The position numbers and the translations under genes are program-made. Below are positions 31,909 to 44,484 of a DNA stretch of 64,000 nt, in pieces. Every line of letters starts with the position of its first letter. Position 1 is the first letter of the stretch. The notes beneath the pieces are model-generated. The model saw only the letters and a list, made by a program, of their open reading frames with translations, did no database searches and was not told the DNA's origin. This DNA comes from Isoetes taiwanensis (lineage: Eukaryota; Streptophyta; Lycopodiopsida; Isoetales; Isoetaceae): the NCBI GenBank assembly GCA_021234155.1, contig JAJEKV010000018.1, positions 20,011,252 to 20,075,251 on the forward strand, read 5' to 3'.

Positions 31909-34185
31909 TTACAAATTTGGGATCCCCGCCGGAAATAATAACCCGTGGCATTCCGTAATCAAGATCTCCTTGGCAAATAGCGGAGCAAAGATCGAAAGGC
32001 AGATCCGGGGTACGCGACATGGCAAGAAATGAGCCATTTTCGACAATTTGTCGACCACTACCATTAAGGCATCATATCCACGAGAGTAATGTGGAAGGCC
32101 CACAATGAAATCCATGGTTATCACTTCCCATTTGGTGTTGGGCACATCCAGAGGTTGCAACTCGCCTGGAATCCTTAACTGCTCAGCTTTGGTTTGCTGA
32201 CATACCTGACACTGCTTAATGTACCTGGCAATGTCCTTCTTAAAGTAGGTCTTCATAAAACCTGCGTGTCCAGCTATAGGGCTGTTGTGTGTATCATGGA
32301 GAATGAGCTTACGAACTCCTGAAGTCTCGGGTACACACAACTTATCCTTGTAATATAACAAGTTGCCTTCTTTCTTGTACGAACGGAAAGCTTCACGCTC
32401 CTTATCTGTGCGAGCTTCCTTAGCCAAACTATCCCAAACATTCCGGAACTCGGAATCTGTGGCTAATGTCTGTTCTATGTGCTTCCCAAACTCACTGGTG
32501 AGTGTAGAAATGGCATTACAATGGGTTCGGGTCACTAAGGGATGGCGTGACAATGCATCCGCAACCACATTGTGTTTGCCAGGCTTGTACATAATCTCGA
32601 AGTCATACTCCTCCAAGAATTCTATCCATCTCTTCTGACGGAGGTTGAGATTCGGCTGGGTGGATAAATAACGGAGACTTTGATGATCCGTGTCCAACTG
32701 GAATCTCCTGCCGAGAAGATAATGTCTCCATATCCACAGGGCTCGGACAACGGCTAACAATTCCTGATCATGGGTAGGGTATCGCTGCTCCGTCTCGTTC
32801 ATTTTCTTTGAATCATAGGCAATAACCCTCCCCTCCTGCATTAGGACTCCACCGGTGGCAATCTTACTGGCATCCGTTGCCACTAGTTTATCCTTCTCAG
32901 GATCGGGCAATGTGAGAACTGGTGCTGACGTTAAGGCATCTTTAAGCTGTTGGAAACTTCCCTGAACCTTTGCCTTCCAGTGCTCTAGATTTGTAAGAGG
33001 TGCCACAATCTTCGCAAAGTCCTTTACAAATTTCCGATAGTATCCTGCTAATCCCAAGAAACTTCGGACCTCGGAAACATTTCCTGGAATAGGCCATTCC
33101 CTTACAGCCTCTATCTTTGTTGGATCTGTAGCAATTCCCTCTGCCGAAATGGCATGGCCCAAATAATCGACCTTCGGAGTGGCAAACTTGCATTTCGAGA
33201 ACTTGGCAAAGAGCTGATGACGTCTTAGCTTTTGTAGGGCCAATCTAAGATGTTTCTCATGCTCCTCTAGGGTCATACTATAGATGAGAATGTCGTCAAA
33301 GAAAATAACAACAAAATCATCCAAGTATTGTCGGAAGACATCATTCATCAATCGCATGAAAGTTGCTGGGGCATTAGTTAACCCAAAAGGCATAACGGTA
33401 AATTCATAATGCCCATATCTAGTGCGAAAAGCGGATTTATGGATGTCCTCCTCTTTAATCCGTATCTGATGGTATCCGGAGCGCAGATCAATCTTTGAGA
33501 AATACTTAGCCCCTTGCAACTGATCCATTAGATCATCGGCTCTAGGCAAAGCATAGCGATTTTTGATGGTATGTTTGTTGAGTTGCCGATAATCAATACA
33601 CATCCTCAAGGAGCCGTCCTTTTTCTTAACAAAAATAATAGGAGCGCCAAAAGGCGAAACGCTAGGTCGAATGAAACCTAGGTTTAGTAACTCCTGAAGT
33701 TGCTTCTTAAGCTCAGCCAACTCTGGTGGACTCATACGGTACGGGGCCTTGCTGGTAGGCTTAGTACCTGGCTCTAAAGCTATCTCATATTCTACCCCTC
33801 TAAAAGGAGGAAGCTTCTGGATCTCATCTGGAAAAAGATCACCAAATTCTCGGAGAAGATCAGCAATCCCCTCTGGCAAGGTATCAATTACTTGCTTCTG
33901 TTTAGCATCTGACTCAATGGAGGCAAGTCTAATGACGCAGAGGAGCTTTTCCTTGTGTATAGCTTTATCTAACTGCCTGACGGACATAGACTGCATAATA
34001 GGGTTAAATGGTTCACCTTTTATAGTCACGCGAGCTCCATTAGCTGCGTTGAAGGTAACTTCCCGTTTCTCGCAGTCTATGTTGGCTTTTGCAGCTGCCA
34101 AGAATTCCATACCAACAATGAGGTCGTATTTACCAATATCCATCAACTCAGCACCCAAAGCAACTGGTGCACCTGGCAACTGCAT
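31909..34185 (-). CDS. pol: Pol polyprotein: protease end, RT, RNase H, integrase N-terminus (element B)
   Basis: A 758-codon open frame. It opens with the protease C-terminal block ([13 protein letters not shown]). RT blocks follow: [60 protein letters not shown], and catalytic FFDDILIYS. RNase H follows with [42 protein letters not shown], and [16 protein letters not shown]. Integrase starts with the HHCC zinc finger ([19 protein letters not shown]) and the first core strand [11 protein letters not shown]. It ends by frameshift at 31909. It would convert element RNA to DNA and insert it. The length without stops suggests recent activity. Confidence 0.95.
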   Translation of the reverse strand: MQLPGAPVALGAELMDIGKYDLIVGMEFLAAAKANIDCEKREVTFNAANGARVTIKGEPFNPIMQSMSVRQLDKAIHKEKLLCVIRLASIESDAKQKQVIDTLPEGIADLLREFGDLFPDEIQKLPPFRGVEYEIALEPGTKPTSKAPYRMSPPELAELKKQLQELLNLGFIRPSVSPFGAPIIFVKKKDGSLRMCIDYRQLNKHTIKNRYALPRADDLMDQLQGAKYFSKIDLRSGYHQIRIKEEDIHKSAFRTRYGHYEFTVMPFGLTNAPATFMRLMNDVFRQYLDDFVVIFFDDILIYSMTLEEHEKHLRLALQKLRRHQLFAKFSKCKFATPKVDYLGHAISAEGIATDPTKIEAVREWPIPGNVSEVRSFLGLAGYYRKFVKDFAKIVAPLTNLEHWKAKVQGSFQQLKDALTSAPVLTLPDPEKDKLVATDASKIATGGVLMQEGRVIAYDSKKMNETEQRYPTHDQELLAVVRALWIWRHYLLGRRFQLDTDHQSLRYLSTQPNLNLRQKRWIEFLEEYDFEIMYKPGKHNVVADALSRHPLVTRTHCNAISTLTSEFGKHIEQTLATDSEFRNVWDSLAKEARTDKEREAFRSYKKEGNLLYYKDKLCVPETSGVRKLILHDTHNSPIAGHAGFMKTYFKKDIARYIKQCQVCQQTKAEQLRIPGELQPLDVPNTKWEVITMDFIVGLPHYSRGYDALMVVVDKLSKMAHFLPCRVPRICLSIFAPLFAKEILITECHGLLFPAGIPNL

Positions 34186-34642
34186 CCTGAGATTGATGCG
34201 ACGGCCATGAGTGTGTCTGACTTTACCACTGGCTAGAGTGACAAAATGGCCCCTACCGGGACCTCAAGGTTTCAAGTCAGAAGACCCGGGCCATTCTAGG
34301 AGAAGCAAAATTATGTGTACTTCCCCGTATCCATAAGAATTACAAAAGGTTTACTTGCCTACTTGACCTATGGTGGAAATGATACAGTGACTTTCAGCAT
34401 TGCCGGTTTCTATAGCTGCAAGGATATGAGACGCACCGTGAATGTACTCGGGAGCCTCCTCCTCGACAGGTTGTGTTGATTCAAGATCGTCCCAATCGAG
34501 GTCGGCCATGGCCACCAAGTCCTCGGACATAAGGACAATTTCTCGCATAAAGTGCCCGGCCGCATACACCAGAGCATGCCTTATCTCTACGCGAGCTGTT
34601 CTCGGCCTCTTTATGAATAGACTGTAGAGGTTCCAAACTTCC
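34186..34642 (-). pseudogene. Gag C-terminus and protease start (element B), frame-disrupted
   Basis: A protease active-site trace, ILMDTG, is visible at about 34323-34337 before a stop. Upstream, a zinc-knuckle-like trace with AAGHFMRE is seen near 34550. At least three frame changes separate gag from the long pol frame. Confidence 0.65.
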
Positions 34643-35572
34643 TTACCGATATTGTTCTCGCTTATCGGCCGTGCTGAAGGTGACTTTCTTTTCCTGGCGG
34701 CCATAAGAGTTCTGCTGAGAGGGCCCCGGACTTGGCGAGCGGGGTTTGTAAGGTGTGGACGGCCGTGGCTGCGAGTATGGGGCAGGACGCGGATATTGGT
34801 TCTTTGGTGTGTCCTCCTCGAGGCTCAATGCTTTAGCCTCCGCCTCCGCAACTGATTTCGGGTCTATGGCCTTAACCATTCGTTTAGTTGATGGGGCCAA
34901 CCCTTCAATGTAGCCCTCCACTGCCCTCTTTTCATTCATACCTGGTATATACAGCCTCAGGCACATAAATTCATCAGTGTAAGCCTGAACCGACATACCC
35001 TTCTGCTCTAACCTATAGAAGGTCTGAATTTGTTGGCACTTGTGCGCACGGGGCACATAATGCGACTTAAAAGCTTTAGCAAACTTCTTAAACTTGCATC
35101 TGCTTCTATCCAGATGCTTGGCTCTAGCATAGCTCTTCCACCATAGGATTTCCCAAATTCTTTCATCTCGTCCAGCCAGGACTCTGCATTCAGTCCGCCT
35201 CTAGATTTCCCATCAAACTATACTCGTTATGGCGGTATCAACCGTCTTGCGGTATTCCTTATCCCGGCGCTTTGCATGGTCACCCGTTGATACCGACGAC
35301 TCAGAAGACACAGAAGTGGCTGATTGTGAGGAGGTGGCGCTTATCCTTAGAGGAACTCCGACGACGCTTAGAACGAGGTCCCTCCGCGTGCGTATGTATC
35401 TGGTTTCGTGGAGATGGTCCAGGTAGGTGGATTCTGGCGGTGGCGGAGGTAACTCCGTCCGCCTTCTTGTATATGCTGGGGTGGATTCGCATGCAACACA
35501 TACGCCTACAACTCGCCTAATTGCCTCTTCATTAGCATAAGTTCCCTCGCTCAGTGTTAGTCTCATCGGCAT
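34643..35572 (-). CDS. gag: Gag (element B), frame-disrupted in the middle
   Basis: The part 35572-35213 encodes a Pro-rich and Ser-rich region (TELPPPPPESTYLDHL, SSQSATSVSSESSVS) ending near the conserved core. AESWLDEMKEFGKS follows in another frame near 35180. The part 35056-34643 is the core end: KCQQIQTFYRLEQKGMSVQA, YTDEFMCLRLYIPGMNEK, and VEGYIEGLAP. The same order as element A's gag. At least two frame changes occur around 35060-35212. Confidence 0.8.
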
Positions 35573-35884
35573 TTGAGTGCGGCTCGCTAAGCGGCGCTAT
35601 GCGGCAACGGCCTATATCCAAAGATACAAAAGGTATAAGTTTAACTTATGGTGACATAAGATCTCACAACAATGCCATTTTGGATCAGTTAGAGAAAGAA
35701 TACAAGAAAACGCATAAATGGCAAAGATCCTTAATACAGGTGAAAACAGTCATTCTATTATAGTTCGGTACATTGATAGTAACACAAGTTGATACAAAGA
35801 TTTAGTACAAGGACAGACATTATACATTGGAGATTTAAAGTTCAACTCACATATAGCAAAAGAACAAAACTGAAGAGACCGGGC
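35573..35884 (-). other. AT-rich spacer before gag, intron-like (element B)
   Basis: About 310 bp of AT-rich DNA ending on minus with a possible acceptor (tttggatatag) shortly before gag, parallel to the spacer at 6036-6275 in element A. Confidence 0.35.
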
Positions 35885-36373
35885 CTAGGGGTTCGCAAAG
35901 GGGTACAAGATTGAGTAGCGAACACTTTCACGCATGCCCCTAACGAAGCTTGTAACGCGCTCCAGCCCGACTATTACAGATTGGTAATCTAGCATTGGGC
36001 TAATAATAAGGAGGTTGAAAAGCCTCCTTAATGCATAGAAGATTTGCCACAGGTGGTCATTGGCGTCCTCGAAAGCTTCGTGCCTTGACATGTCCCAATA
36101 GTCCCATGTACGGCGAAGAGTTTGCTTCAGGTCCTCGTAGGCTCGTTCCCTGAGAATGTTAACTATCTCCATGCCTTTGGCTGGATCATAGGGCTCCCCT
36201 GGTGGCGCGGGTTCCATCTCGTAACCTTCGTCCCATTCCGGGTACTCCCCATACCTTTGACCATAGTCCTGGTCGGGCGGCCCGGGGTCATCCCTCCTTA
36301 TCAGGTCCGTAATCCTCTCCTCATATTCTTCGAGTGTTTCTTCTGTAAGACCATAGAAATGAATATAGAACAT
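35885..36373 (-). CDS. Accessory ORF3 of element B, 162 aa, unknown
   Basis: Starts MFYIHFYGLTEETLEEYEER; a potential splice acceptor (CTTACAG) lies ten codons in, so the first residues may be intron. The protein has an acidic/Tyr/Pro-rich middle (RYGEYPEWDEGYEMEPAPP) and a helical C-terminal half (REAF-like ARHE segment, LWQIFYALRRLFNLL, RGMRESVRYS). No known domain. It lies between ORF2 and gag; no counterpart is obvious in element A, which may have lost it. Confidence 0.5.
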   Translation of the reverse strand: MFYIHFYGLTEETLEEYEERITDLIRRDDPGPPDQDYGQRYGEYPEWDEGYEMEPAPPGEPYDPAKGMEIVNILRERAYEDLKQTLRRTWDYWDMSRHEAFEDANDHLWQIFYALRRLFNLLIISPMLDYQSVIVGLERVTSFVRGMRESVRYSILYPFANP

Positions 36374-36566
36374 TGAACAATTTTGTTATGCCCTAAACTC
36401 TAACAGATAGAAGAACACATCATGGAAGAGAACAATCTTAACTGTATTCATTGAGACAATAATCACAATTGATAAAAAGATGGTATATCATAACTATAGA
36501 ATGGCTAGAAATTGCCAAACCAAAATTCTACATGTATATGCAATACAATATGCGTTATACAATTAT
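36374..36566 (-). other. AT-rich spacer between accessory ORF2 and ORF3 (element B)
   Basis: Non-coding, AT-rich; third of a series of similar spacers in element B. Confidence 0.4.
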
Positions 36567-37968
36567 TTAAGAGCTAGGTCCTCCCTCTTCATTTGTAGAC
36601 CTAGGAGGTGGTGGCGGCGGTCGGTGTCGTAGCAGAGTCACCCCTGGGTCTACTGTGGCAGCCGCAATGGATGCAACCTCTGGCGGATAGGCAACAGCCA
36701 ATGGGGCTGCCATAAGGAGCTTCATGCTCATCCAGGGTGCAATGTCTTGCCCCAAGGCCGTCAGGGCAAGACCCCGTCGTACGAGTACATAAGTGAATGT
36801 ACGATAGGGAAGCTTCTTGTGCTCGGCCAATGTGGAGAGGGCACGGAGGGTCCACCATGATGCTTCAGCCTCCGGCCCTAAATCTCGGGCTATAAAAAGA
36901 ACTTGCCCCTGTCGAAAAGCTGAAAGGAAGAAACGAGTAAGGTGGTTTCCCAATACCTTCCCTTGCGGGGTCTCTGACGTGGCCACCTCCTTATCTAAGT
37001 CCATAGGGACTTCTTCTTCCTTAAGTTCCTGCTGCTCTTCCTTCAAATGAGCAGGATTATGGTATAAATCCTCTCCCTCCTCATCAAAACCGGAGGGAAC
37101 CTCGACCACGTTAATATTTGGGACATGAGGTCCCATAGCCGTAAAGGCATCCGGTGAGGGTTGAGAGGCCGGTTCCTGCATCACCAGTTCCCGAAGCCGT
37201 AGCAAAGTCTCAGCCGGCTCTATGGTCTCCTGGCGGAACTGGAGTAGCTGCTGCACCTCCGGGGGAAGCTCAATAGGAGTGAAATCGATGAAATCATCCA
37301 TACAATACTCCGCTAGCTCATAAAGCACATGGTCCTTACGCCGGCGCTTAAATCCGGCCACATGTGATAGGTCCAGATGATATCATCCAAGAGAAGATAT
37401 TCTTGCCCTTGGTGATAAATAACTGGAAGGGCATCTAGCCCCGACAAGCGCAGCTTGTTCCCCGGCGTGGTGGCATCTCCTCTGCCAATTGCTTCCAACG
37501 GGCGAAGTCACCCATGCCTATATGCTCATCTTCTCCCTCCTCGGAAGATTCAGGGAGTTTGCCTTTCTCTGCAGGCAAAGTCTCATCCTCAACGTATTGG
37601 TCCATGAGGATGGCTAGGGCGAAGGCGACTTCGAGATATTGTCGCCTCGATGTCAGCATTAACGGGCAGGTGCTTGCCCCATCCGAAGCTTTCCTTTCAA
37701 GACATCATACGCTGGTATCACTCCCCTAACATATCCCTGACCACCTCCCCGCTCTAGGTATTAACCGGGGAGGATCCCTAAGAGGAATACACAAAGGAAG
37801 CATCTCCTCCATGTAAAACTCTAGGAATCCCAAGATAGTCCGGGTGCCGCTGCATATTGGTGATGAGATCAAGGCGCTGACATAGCAAGGGGCGCAACAG
37901 GTCAAAGGGCACTTGCGGATCCCAATGCTCTCCATCTTGGTACCATGCAAGTAGGTCGGTGGCTCCAT
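36567..37968 (-). CDS. Accessory ORF2 of element B, unknown function, frame-disrupted
   Basis: The 3' part is a 264-codon open frame (37361-36567): KRRRKDHVLYELAEYCMDDF, a Glu-rich linker (HLKEEQQELKEEEVPMDLD), a helical region (TRFFLSAFRQGQVLFIARDL), and a Pro-rich end (RHRPPPPPPRS). Upstream pieces in shifting frames are LLLDDIIWTYHMW (37380s), LEVAFALAILMDQYVEDET (37620s), and DGEHWDPQVPFDLLRPLLC near 37920. The ATG at 37968 is a likely start. Parts of the order match element A's ORF2, so the protein is an ancestral component of this lineage. No known family recognised. Confidence 0.6.
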
Positions 37969-38168
37969 GGCGTTGGAAGGGAGGAGGAAGCAAGAAAAAC
38001 AGATATGACAAATGAAATGAACTTTGAAGATCCTTTTTAACCCTTTTTATTATGCCGACAAAGATTTTCATTATTAACACAAAATAAAAGGTTCTTAATA
38101 CAAAACAAAAAGTTTTTTTATTAAATCTCAAAAAAAATATTTACAATGCGGAAACTCAGCAAAATATG
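37969..38168 (-). promoter_or_regulatory. Spacer after H3-like gene: putative poly(A) region and internal promoter (element B)
   Basis: On minus, AT-rich sequence with AATAAA follows the H3-like stop. ATAAAAAGGG (38050-38041) and TCATTTGTCAT (38015-38005) come next, then ORF2. The same two motifs occur in this order in element A (4371-4393). This suggests that the H3-like gene and ORF2 are separate transcription units (inference). Confidence 0.45.
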
Positions 38169-38833
<665 letters not shown>

Positions 38834-38869
38834 CTACATCAAGGGCGAAGAAGTTCAGGGCGGGTACCG

Positions 38870-39429
38870 GTTGGGCCACCTCATATCAATCTGGATGGTT
38901 ATTAAATAATCAATGCCGATATCGTGGATCCGCCCCATATGAAGTCAGCGAGAATCTTCATCCCATCGGTATGGGGAATCTCAATCGCCCTGCCATCTAT
39001 GACGGGCGACTCCATCCCCGAGGTACCGGGTACTCCCACGCCGAGCCAGACGGCTCGTTCTATCTCTCTTTGTCATCCTCCCCGCCAAGTTTCATGCGGG
39101 CTGGCCTCATCCCTTATGTCCCCCCTGGTGTGTCCCTCACATTCGGAGGGTAGAATTTAATCGGCATCATGACCAAGTCGCTGTTCTACCATGGTGTAAG
39201 GAAGTCATGGAGGTTCAGCCGGATCAAGAATGGCTCCGAGAGGTGGTAAAATGGGATAGGGAATCCTATCATTGTTCTCAAACCTGCTTACTACCTCGCC
39301 TAGAAGTATGTCAATCAAAGCGGTGGTCGGTAGAGCCATATTCCGAAAGTGATCAAAGCGTAAATCCGGGCTGATAGTAAGGTTAGTGGGGTCCCGAGCA
39401 CTCTTGGTGTTGGCCATGGCTTGTGGCAC
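38870..39429 (-). pseudogene. ORF upstream of, and possibly fused to, the H3-like gene (element B)
   Basis: From ATG 39415 it reads MANTKSARDPTNLTISPDL, RNMALPTTALIDILLGEV, then breaks at about 39205. Further coding-like pieces ([37 protein letters not shown]) run on in other frames to about 38820. If joined to the H3-like frame the product would be about 415 residues, close to the 377 of element A's protein, whose start MARTKQT is loosely similar. Either an N-terminal extension of the H3-like protein or a separate ORF. Confidence 0.4.
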
Positions 39430-40178
39430 TAAGGTCTAGAAGAACAGCAAGAGGGCACTTGGCGCTAGGAAAGCAGGAGTGAAGGCTTAGGGTTGGCGGT
39501 AATTTAACCAGGGCGATGGAACAGGTCAAGTCCGCGCGGCTATGGCGGGGCGCCGGATCCGGCGGGCGAAAGCGCCCAAGGCAAGGCGGAGGTAATATCT
39601 CAGAACGACCGGGCTAACTTTTTAAGTTTTAAAATTTTTTTTATTAACTTTTTATTTCTTTATTAAAAAGATATTTATACGGGCGGAAATACACACTGAA
39701 CATACGGCCGGGCCCGATTCTACGAAGCCCCCATCACGACCGGGTCGACGAAAAGCAAGCGGCTCGGTTGATTTTTCGGGTCGCTGACTGACTCAAGGAC
39801 GGTACGGGTTCGGCCGGGCGGCTGCATTTTTGGCTCTCCCACCTCACTTCAAGGCATAAAATTCAAGCGGCCCGAAGTTGACTTTCGGCCTTCCTTTGAC
39901 CATTTCTTTGCCAAATGACCGTCCCCTAGGGTATTTGGGGTACCCTCGATCCAATGGAACCACTTTTCCCTTCATTTACTACCTACAAAATTTTATAATT
40001 CTTCCAAACTTGGGGCCTCCAAATCCCTAACTTCTTTTTAACCTACAATTTCTTACTTTAACCTAACACAAAGCCAAACATCAAAGAGGACAACAACACA
40101 CTAGATTAGCCTCCTCCTAACTAACTAACTACTACGAGTTAGGGTTTGGCTGCTATGATTTCGAGCAACCTAAATCAC
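39430..40178 (-). other. 5' untranslated leader of element B
   Basis: Non-coding sequence between primer site and first ORF, rich in CGG/CCGGGC patches (39520-39840) followed by AT-rich DNA. Confidence 0.6.
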
Positions 40179-40190
40179 GGCTCGATACCA
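40179..40190 (-). promoter_or_regulatory. Primer binding site (element B), initiator-Met type
   Basis: On minus, TGGTATCGAGCC lies directly inside the 5' LTR. It resembles the usual plant site for initiator tRNA-Met (TGGTATCAGAGC) with one base missing. Confidence 0.7.
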
Positions 40191-41805
40191 TCGGTGGACG
40201 CCTCCTCAATATATACGACCCCCGGCACAGATACATACAGGGACTTTTCCTCCCATGGCAACCAACTTGCCATGAGCAGGGCCCTCCGTCCCGACCCGGC
40301 CATCTACGTGAGAGATGCTCTCGTGAAGGACACGGAGGTGTCATTCGCCCACGCCATGGGCTCCTACGCCGGAAGCATGGATACAAGGGTTAGCACACAA
40401 AGATAAATCATATATAAATAACCACCACGGCGGGTGGCGATCCATCCAAATAACAACGGCAAAGAATATGCAACTAAAACTAAGAAAACACCCCAAACCT
40501 CGTGTTCTACCCCGCTCGCACTCCAAAGAGGATCGACCGACGGGCCGGGCCTCAAGAGATCAGCAGACCGAGTCTTGGCATGGCATTGGCTGGCATAGAA
40601 CATCGGCTAGGGTTGTCCACTCCATCCGCCTCCCGTACACTTTGCGTATGGGTCGATTCACGCTTATGGCTTCGCTTATAGTCTTCCCGAGACGCAAAAC
40701 TCAAGGTATCACCCGCTTGAGTCTACCTGTGGTTCATGACGCCTCGTCCGGATGAGGCGGCAGATCGGGAAGCCGCCCCTTCCGTGAGATCACAAAGGGT
40801 TCCATGGGTGAGCTAGAGAATACGTACGCATCAGCCACCCCCGCATCCGCACCCAACTTACTCACCCTAATTCTACTCAAAGTGCAAGATGCTCCATACG
40901 GATCACACCTCTACACCTGTGGAGTGTCGCACCCATACCCGCCCTCTACGTGACCCCACCATCGCCCTAGCCCACCGTAGGAGTCTCAGAGCCCTTTTAT
41001 GTTCGTGGCAGACCCCACCCCCACTTCACCACTCGGTGTCCCTTATCCGGTACTAAGCCGCACTATAGCATCTACGACCCGGGTGGTCTCTTGTACACAA
41101 AAATGCATCTAATGGGAATTTTACAGGGCTCTATCTAGGAGCATACTATCATATATGAGCTCGTGAGGTCTCTACCCCTCTTTAAACCCTTGTTTAATGG
41201 AAACTACCGAAATACTCCATAGATTCAACAATCATTTTGTAACAGAGCACCATTCATAATTGAAATAAAATCCTATTTACCGCAGAAGGGTTAATCTCAA
41301 CAAAGGCAATCGAAAAAGAGTACCGAGTACCATCCTATAATTCACAAGCTAAACTACTACTAACCCGTGTTTCGCTAGAACCAAGCTATCGGGGTGCTTC
41401 CATGGTGTCAGAAGGAGGGTGGCAAAGAATGCCTAGTGGTGGTTCAGTTGATTTTGGTGAAGTCGAATAGTCCTTGGGCAAATGGCCCTTGGGCACTCAA
41501 CTGGTTCGATTTTGGCTGATATGGGGGTGGTGATCCACCTTATTGGATCCAATTAGTAATCCCCATGCTGGCCAATCGAGTTGGGCCAGGTGGCGCCTTC
41601 CTAAACCATAATTGGCTTAATTATCCTTCTTAACTATTAATTTCCTTAATCATAGGTTATTATCTTTAATGATTTAATTAACATAGCTAATTAAATCCCT
41701 TTTAGGCCAACCCCCTAGGTTACCATACCCCATAGTGGCGTATTTGTACTGGGTGACGTGTCAATGTATTTATACATATACCGTATAAATACTTGGAACG
41801 TCACA
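40191..41805 (-). repeat. 5' LTR of element B
   Basis: Partner of 28785-30402. The outer end (41805) is sharp; the inner end near 40191-40196 is degenerate relative to the other LTR (GGACGCCTCCTC against TGTGACACTCCCC). Confidence 0.9.
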
Positions 41806-41810
41806 GCAAG
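41806..41810. repeat. Target site duplication of element B, right copy
   Basis: GCAAG, identical to 28780-28784. Confidence 0.85.
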
Positions 41811-41890
41811 CAACAATTGATGCATCAATAAAGTCGTCAAGAACGTGGAGATCATTTAAAGTGTTGAAGCTTGAATATGTAGCATAATAA
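41806..41890 (+). pseudogene. Helitron helicase, second part, after element B
   Basis: Directly after the LTR, starting in the duplicated GCAAG, the frame reads QATIDASIKSSRTWRSFKVL and KLEY. It joins the segment ending VVKGSG at 28779, as in PIF1 helicases ('VVRKGSRA.IVDASI..S.LW..F.VL.L'). It stops at about 41885, where the next insertion begins. Confidence 0.8.
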
Positions 41891-43740
41891 CAGGGGGTTT
41901 TCTTTGTGTTTTTGTACTTTTTTTCCTAAGGTTTTTATATGATTTGATGACCGTATTTGATGAGACGTACTAATCAGTACATCTAGAGTGCGCATACTAT
42001 CACGATACTTTTAGTGGCATTTTTCAATGGTTACAACTATGATTTCAAAAACTATCCCAAATCGAAAGCATGCAAGCATCGAGCCAAAGTTATTTTTAGG
42101 GTTCTTTTAGTTATCTAGGGCTTGGTGAGGCAATGGCTTTGAGCGAGATTCTGTTTTTGCAGACGAGTAGATTACCACGAAAGCGGATCCGCGCAGCTTC
42201 AAGGTATGTTCTCAAACCCTTTTCCACCGACATGTGGCGAGCAAGGGCCGCAGGGCAGGGCCTTAGGTCGCCCGCAGTCTTCCCCGCATGTTCTTTTCAC
42301 AATTTCTTGTGCAAAGATGCCCGGATTCTCTTCGGCCGAGGTGACCTCGAGGTATCGAGCTATGGATTTCGTGGGCCTTGTGGGTTTCTGTGGGGTTTCG
42401 GCCTTGAGCCGCAGAGATGGGCATGGACGCTGGGACTTGCCGCAGTTTTTGTTTTCTATTGCACCAAAGGTCGCCCAACCGCATTTGCTTATTAATCGAC
42501 AAATGTTTGTAGCTTATTCATCTTCAAATCGCCAACATAAGTTTTCTCGTTGTTGAGATTTTACAGCTTTTGGATGATCCAAGTTTTAGTGCCAATCATG
42601 TTTTGACAGGTTTTCTTCTACAAGTTCTTTCCGACTTACTATTTGTTTGTATAATTCTCGCCTCGACCATGCTATTGCTTTGTTCTCGTAGTCGGGTGGC
42701 AAAGAAGGTATACACGAAGCCTTTGCTAACCGCCTGAATTTGTGGCGTTGAAAGAGACTTTATTTAAGAAGCCCAATTAGCAACAGAAAACATGCGTAAG
42801 CAAGCACTTCCTGCGCAAGCAGCCTGATAATCGCCGTGTTTTTATTGGTGGCTAAGACAGATTAAATGCACAAAGGTATTGGGAGCAGAGGAGTTATAGC
42901 ATTGGTCCGAGGAAACCATTCAAGATAAGCAATCTTATTTGGTCTCTCATTGATTATGATATTAATGTCTATTTCTTAATAATGTCTATTTCTTTCTTGC
43001 ATTCTGTCATACCATTCAACATTTTGGATTATTTGGGTTGAACCACTTCAACGATTTCTTCATCAAGCAAAGATTCTATTTTAAATATGCATAAAAAGCA
43101 GAGGCTTCAGATAGTGCCTTTGTAATGTGAGCCGCCGGCCACCCATTTTGGTCTATTCTGCAAACATTCTTGAAAAGTACCGCTTTTACCTCCTGCTTGC
43201 CAATGCGCCAAAAGACTTGTGCTTGCTACAGAGGTTCTGTTGATTCATAGCTTTTTGTAGGTAGAATTTTTCCCTTTAACCTGTGCCATTATTAGAAGAC
43301 TTGACTTTGCGTAATCATCGAACTCATCAAGAATCACAGAGTTCGCTTTAATTACGATGAATTAAACTTTTATGATTTTGAAGCTATATTTAATTGCTGG
43401 AACAGGCTAGATGTGCCCTTCGAGCATTGAAGGTGCTTGTATCTAAGGTGCTTGTATCAAAGTTTATAACAATGATTAGGCTGAGATAGGTTCTTAGGTA
43501 GTGGTTTGTTTACCTTGGGAATGGCATCCTTTATTGTGAACATTGTACAATGCTATAGTTTTGGAGTAAGGGGTGTAAACTAGAGAGAATGTTAAATCAC
43601 ATTCTTAAATTGGAGGTTGACAAGGACGAAAATAACAATGGTGTTTTCTAAATACTTGTGTTTTATGTATGCAAAGTTGTATTCTTTAACATTTTGGTCA
43701 ATGTGTAACTAAGTGCACATAGATAAATGTTTGTTTTTGT
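41891..43740. other. Insert inside the Helitron helicase gene, with a possible captured exon at 42133-42205
   Basis: No mobile-element protein is seen. At 42133 an ATG opens MALSEILFLQTSRLPRKRIR, ending at a good donor (TCAAG|GTATGT near 42204), with a 5'UTR-like upstream; this could be the first exon of a captured host gene. The remainder to 43740 is AT-rich and non-coding. Confidence 0.4.
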
Positions 43741-43759
43741 TAGGGCCCGAAGGGCCCAA

Positions 43760-44484
43760 AATTGTTTTTAAGATAACAACCAACACATAATTACCATTAA
43801 CATTAATTAAACGATGGTTAACATTAACATTAACAATATTTAAACGATGGTTATCTAGTATACTTCAAATATTAAATCCTTAGTGCATATTTGGATTCCA
43901 AGGTTCAAGATGCAACCCTACACTATCTTTATGTTTTAAATGTCTTTATATTCTCACGCCTGCTTTTTTTTTTATGGCCCAAGGGCCAAAAAATTTTTTA
44001 GTATAATAACCAACACATAACTCATTATTGACATTAATAAATATAACCATTGATCCAACACATTTAAATTAAAATCCCCTTAAAACCCCTTGGTTTGGGT
44101 GCATATTCACACCCGGGGGTGAGGGGCAGCGAGAGCCCTCATAATTGTATTTTGCACGCATTTAAATCAACACCATATAGTATTCCTATTGAAATCTTAT
44201 AGTATTTTAATCTATCTTATTATACAAGATAGCAAATCTTGTACTTGCATACCCCACAAATGAGGAACTTTACGCACGGTAGATTAAGGAATAAGGGGCT
44301 TAATATGCCAATCCGACAAATTTCTCGATGCCCTGAGTCACCCCCCGTGTGAATATGCACCCAAACCAAAGGGGGTTTAAGGGGGATTTTAATTTAAATG
44401 TGTTGGATCCAATGGTTATATTTATTAATGTCAATGGTAGTTATGTGTTGGTTATGTGTTGGTTATGTGTTGGTTATGTGTTGG
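43760..44484. mobile_element. Foldback/inverted-repeat element
   Basis: The left arm (44005-44122: ATAACCAACACATAAC..., ending CACACCCGGGGGTGA) is the near-perfect inverted complement of the right arm (44338-44484), with about 215 bp between them. The right arm ends in four tandem copies of TTATGTGTTGG (44441-44484), where the left has one. A partial second left-type arm (AACAACCAACACATAATTACC) lies at 43772-43800. The right edge coincides with resumption of helicase coding. No coding capacity. Confidence 0.75.

Noticed and set aside
33749-34210. 153-codon plus-strand ORF (also 32363-32638)
   Set aside because: Antisense shadow of the well-supported pol frame of element B.
40146-40755. Several short ORFs at 40.1-40.8 kb on both strands
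   Set aside because: They lie in the 5' LTR/primer-site region of element B; frames differ between the two LTRs.
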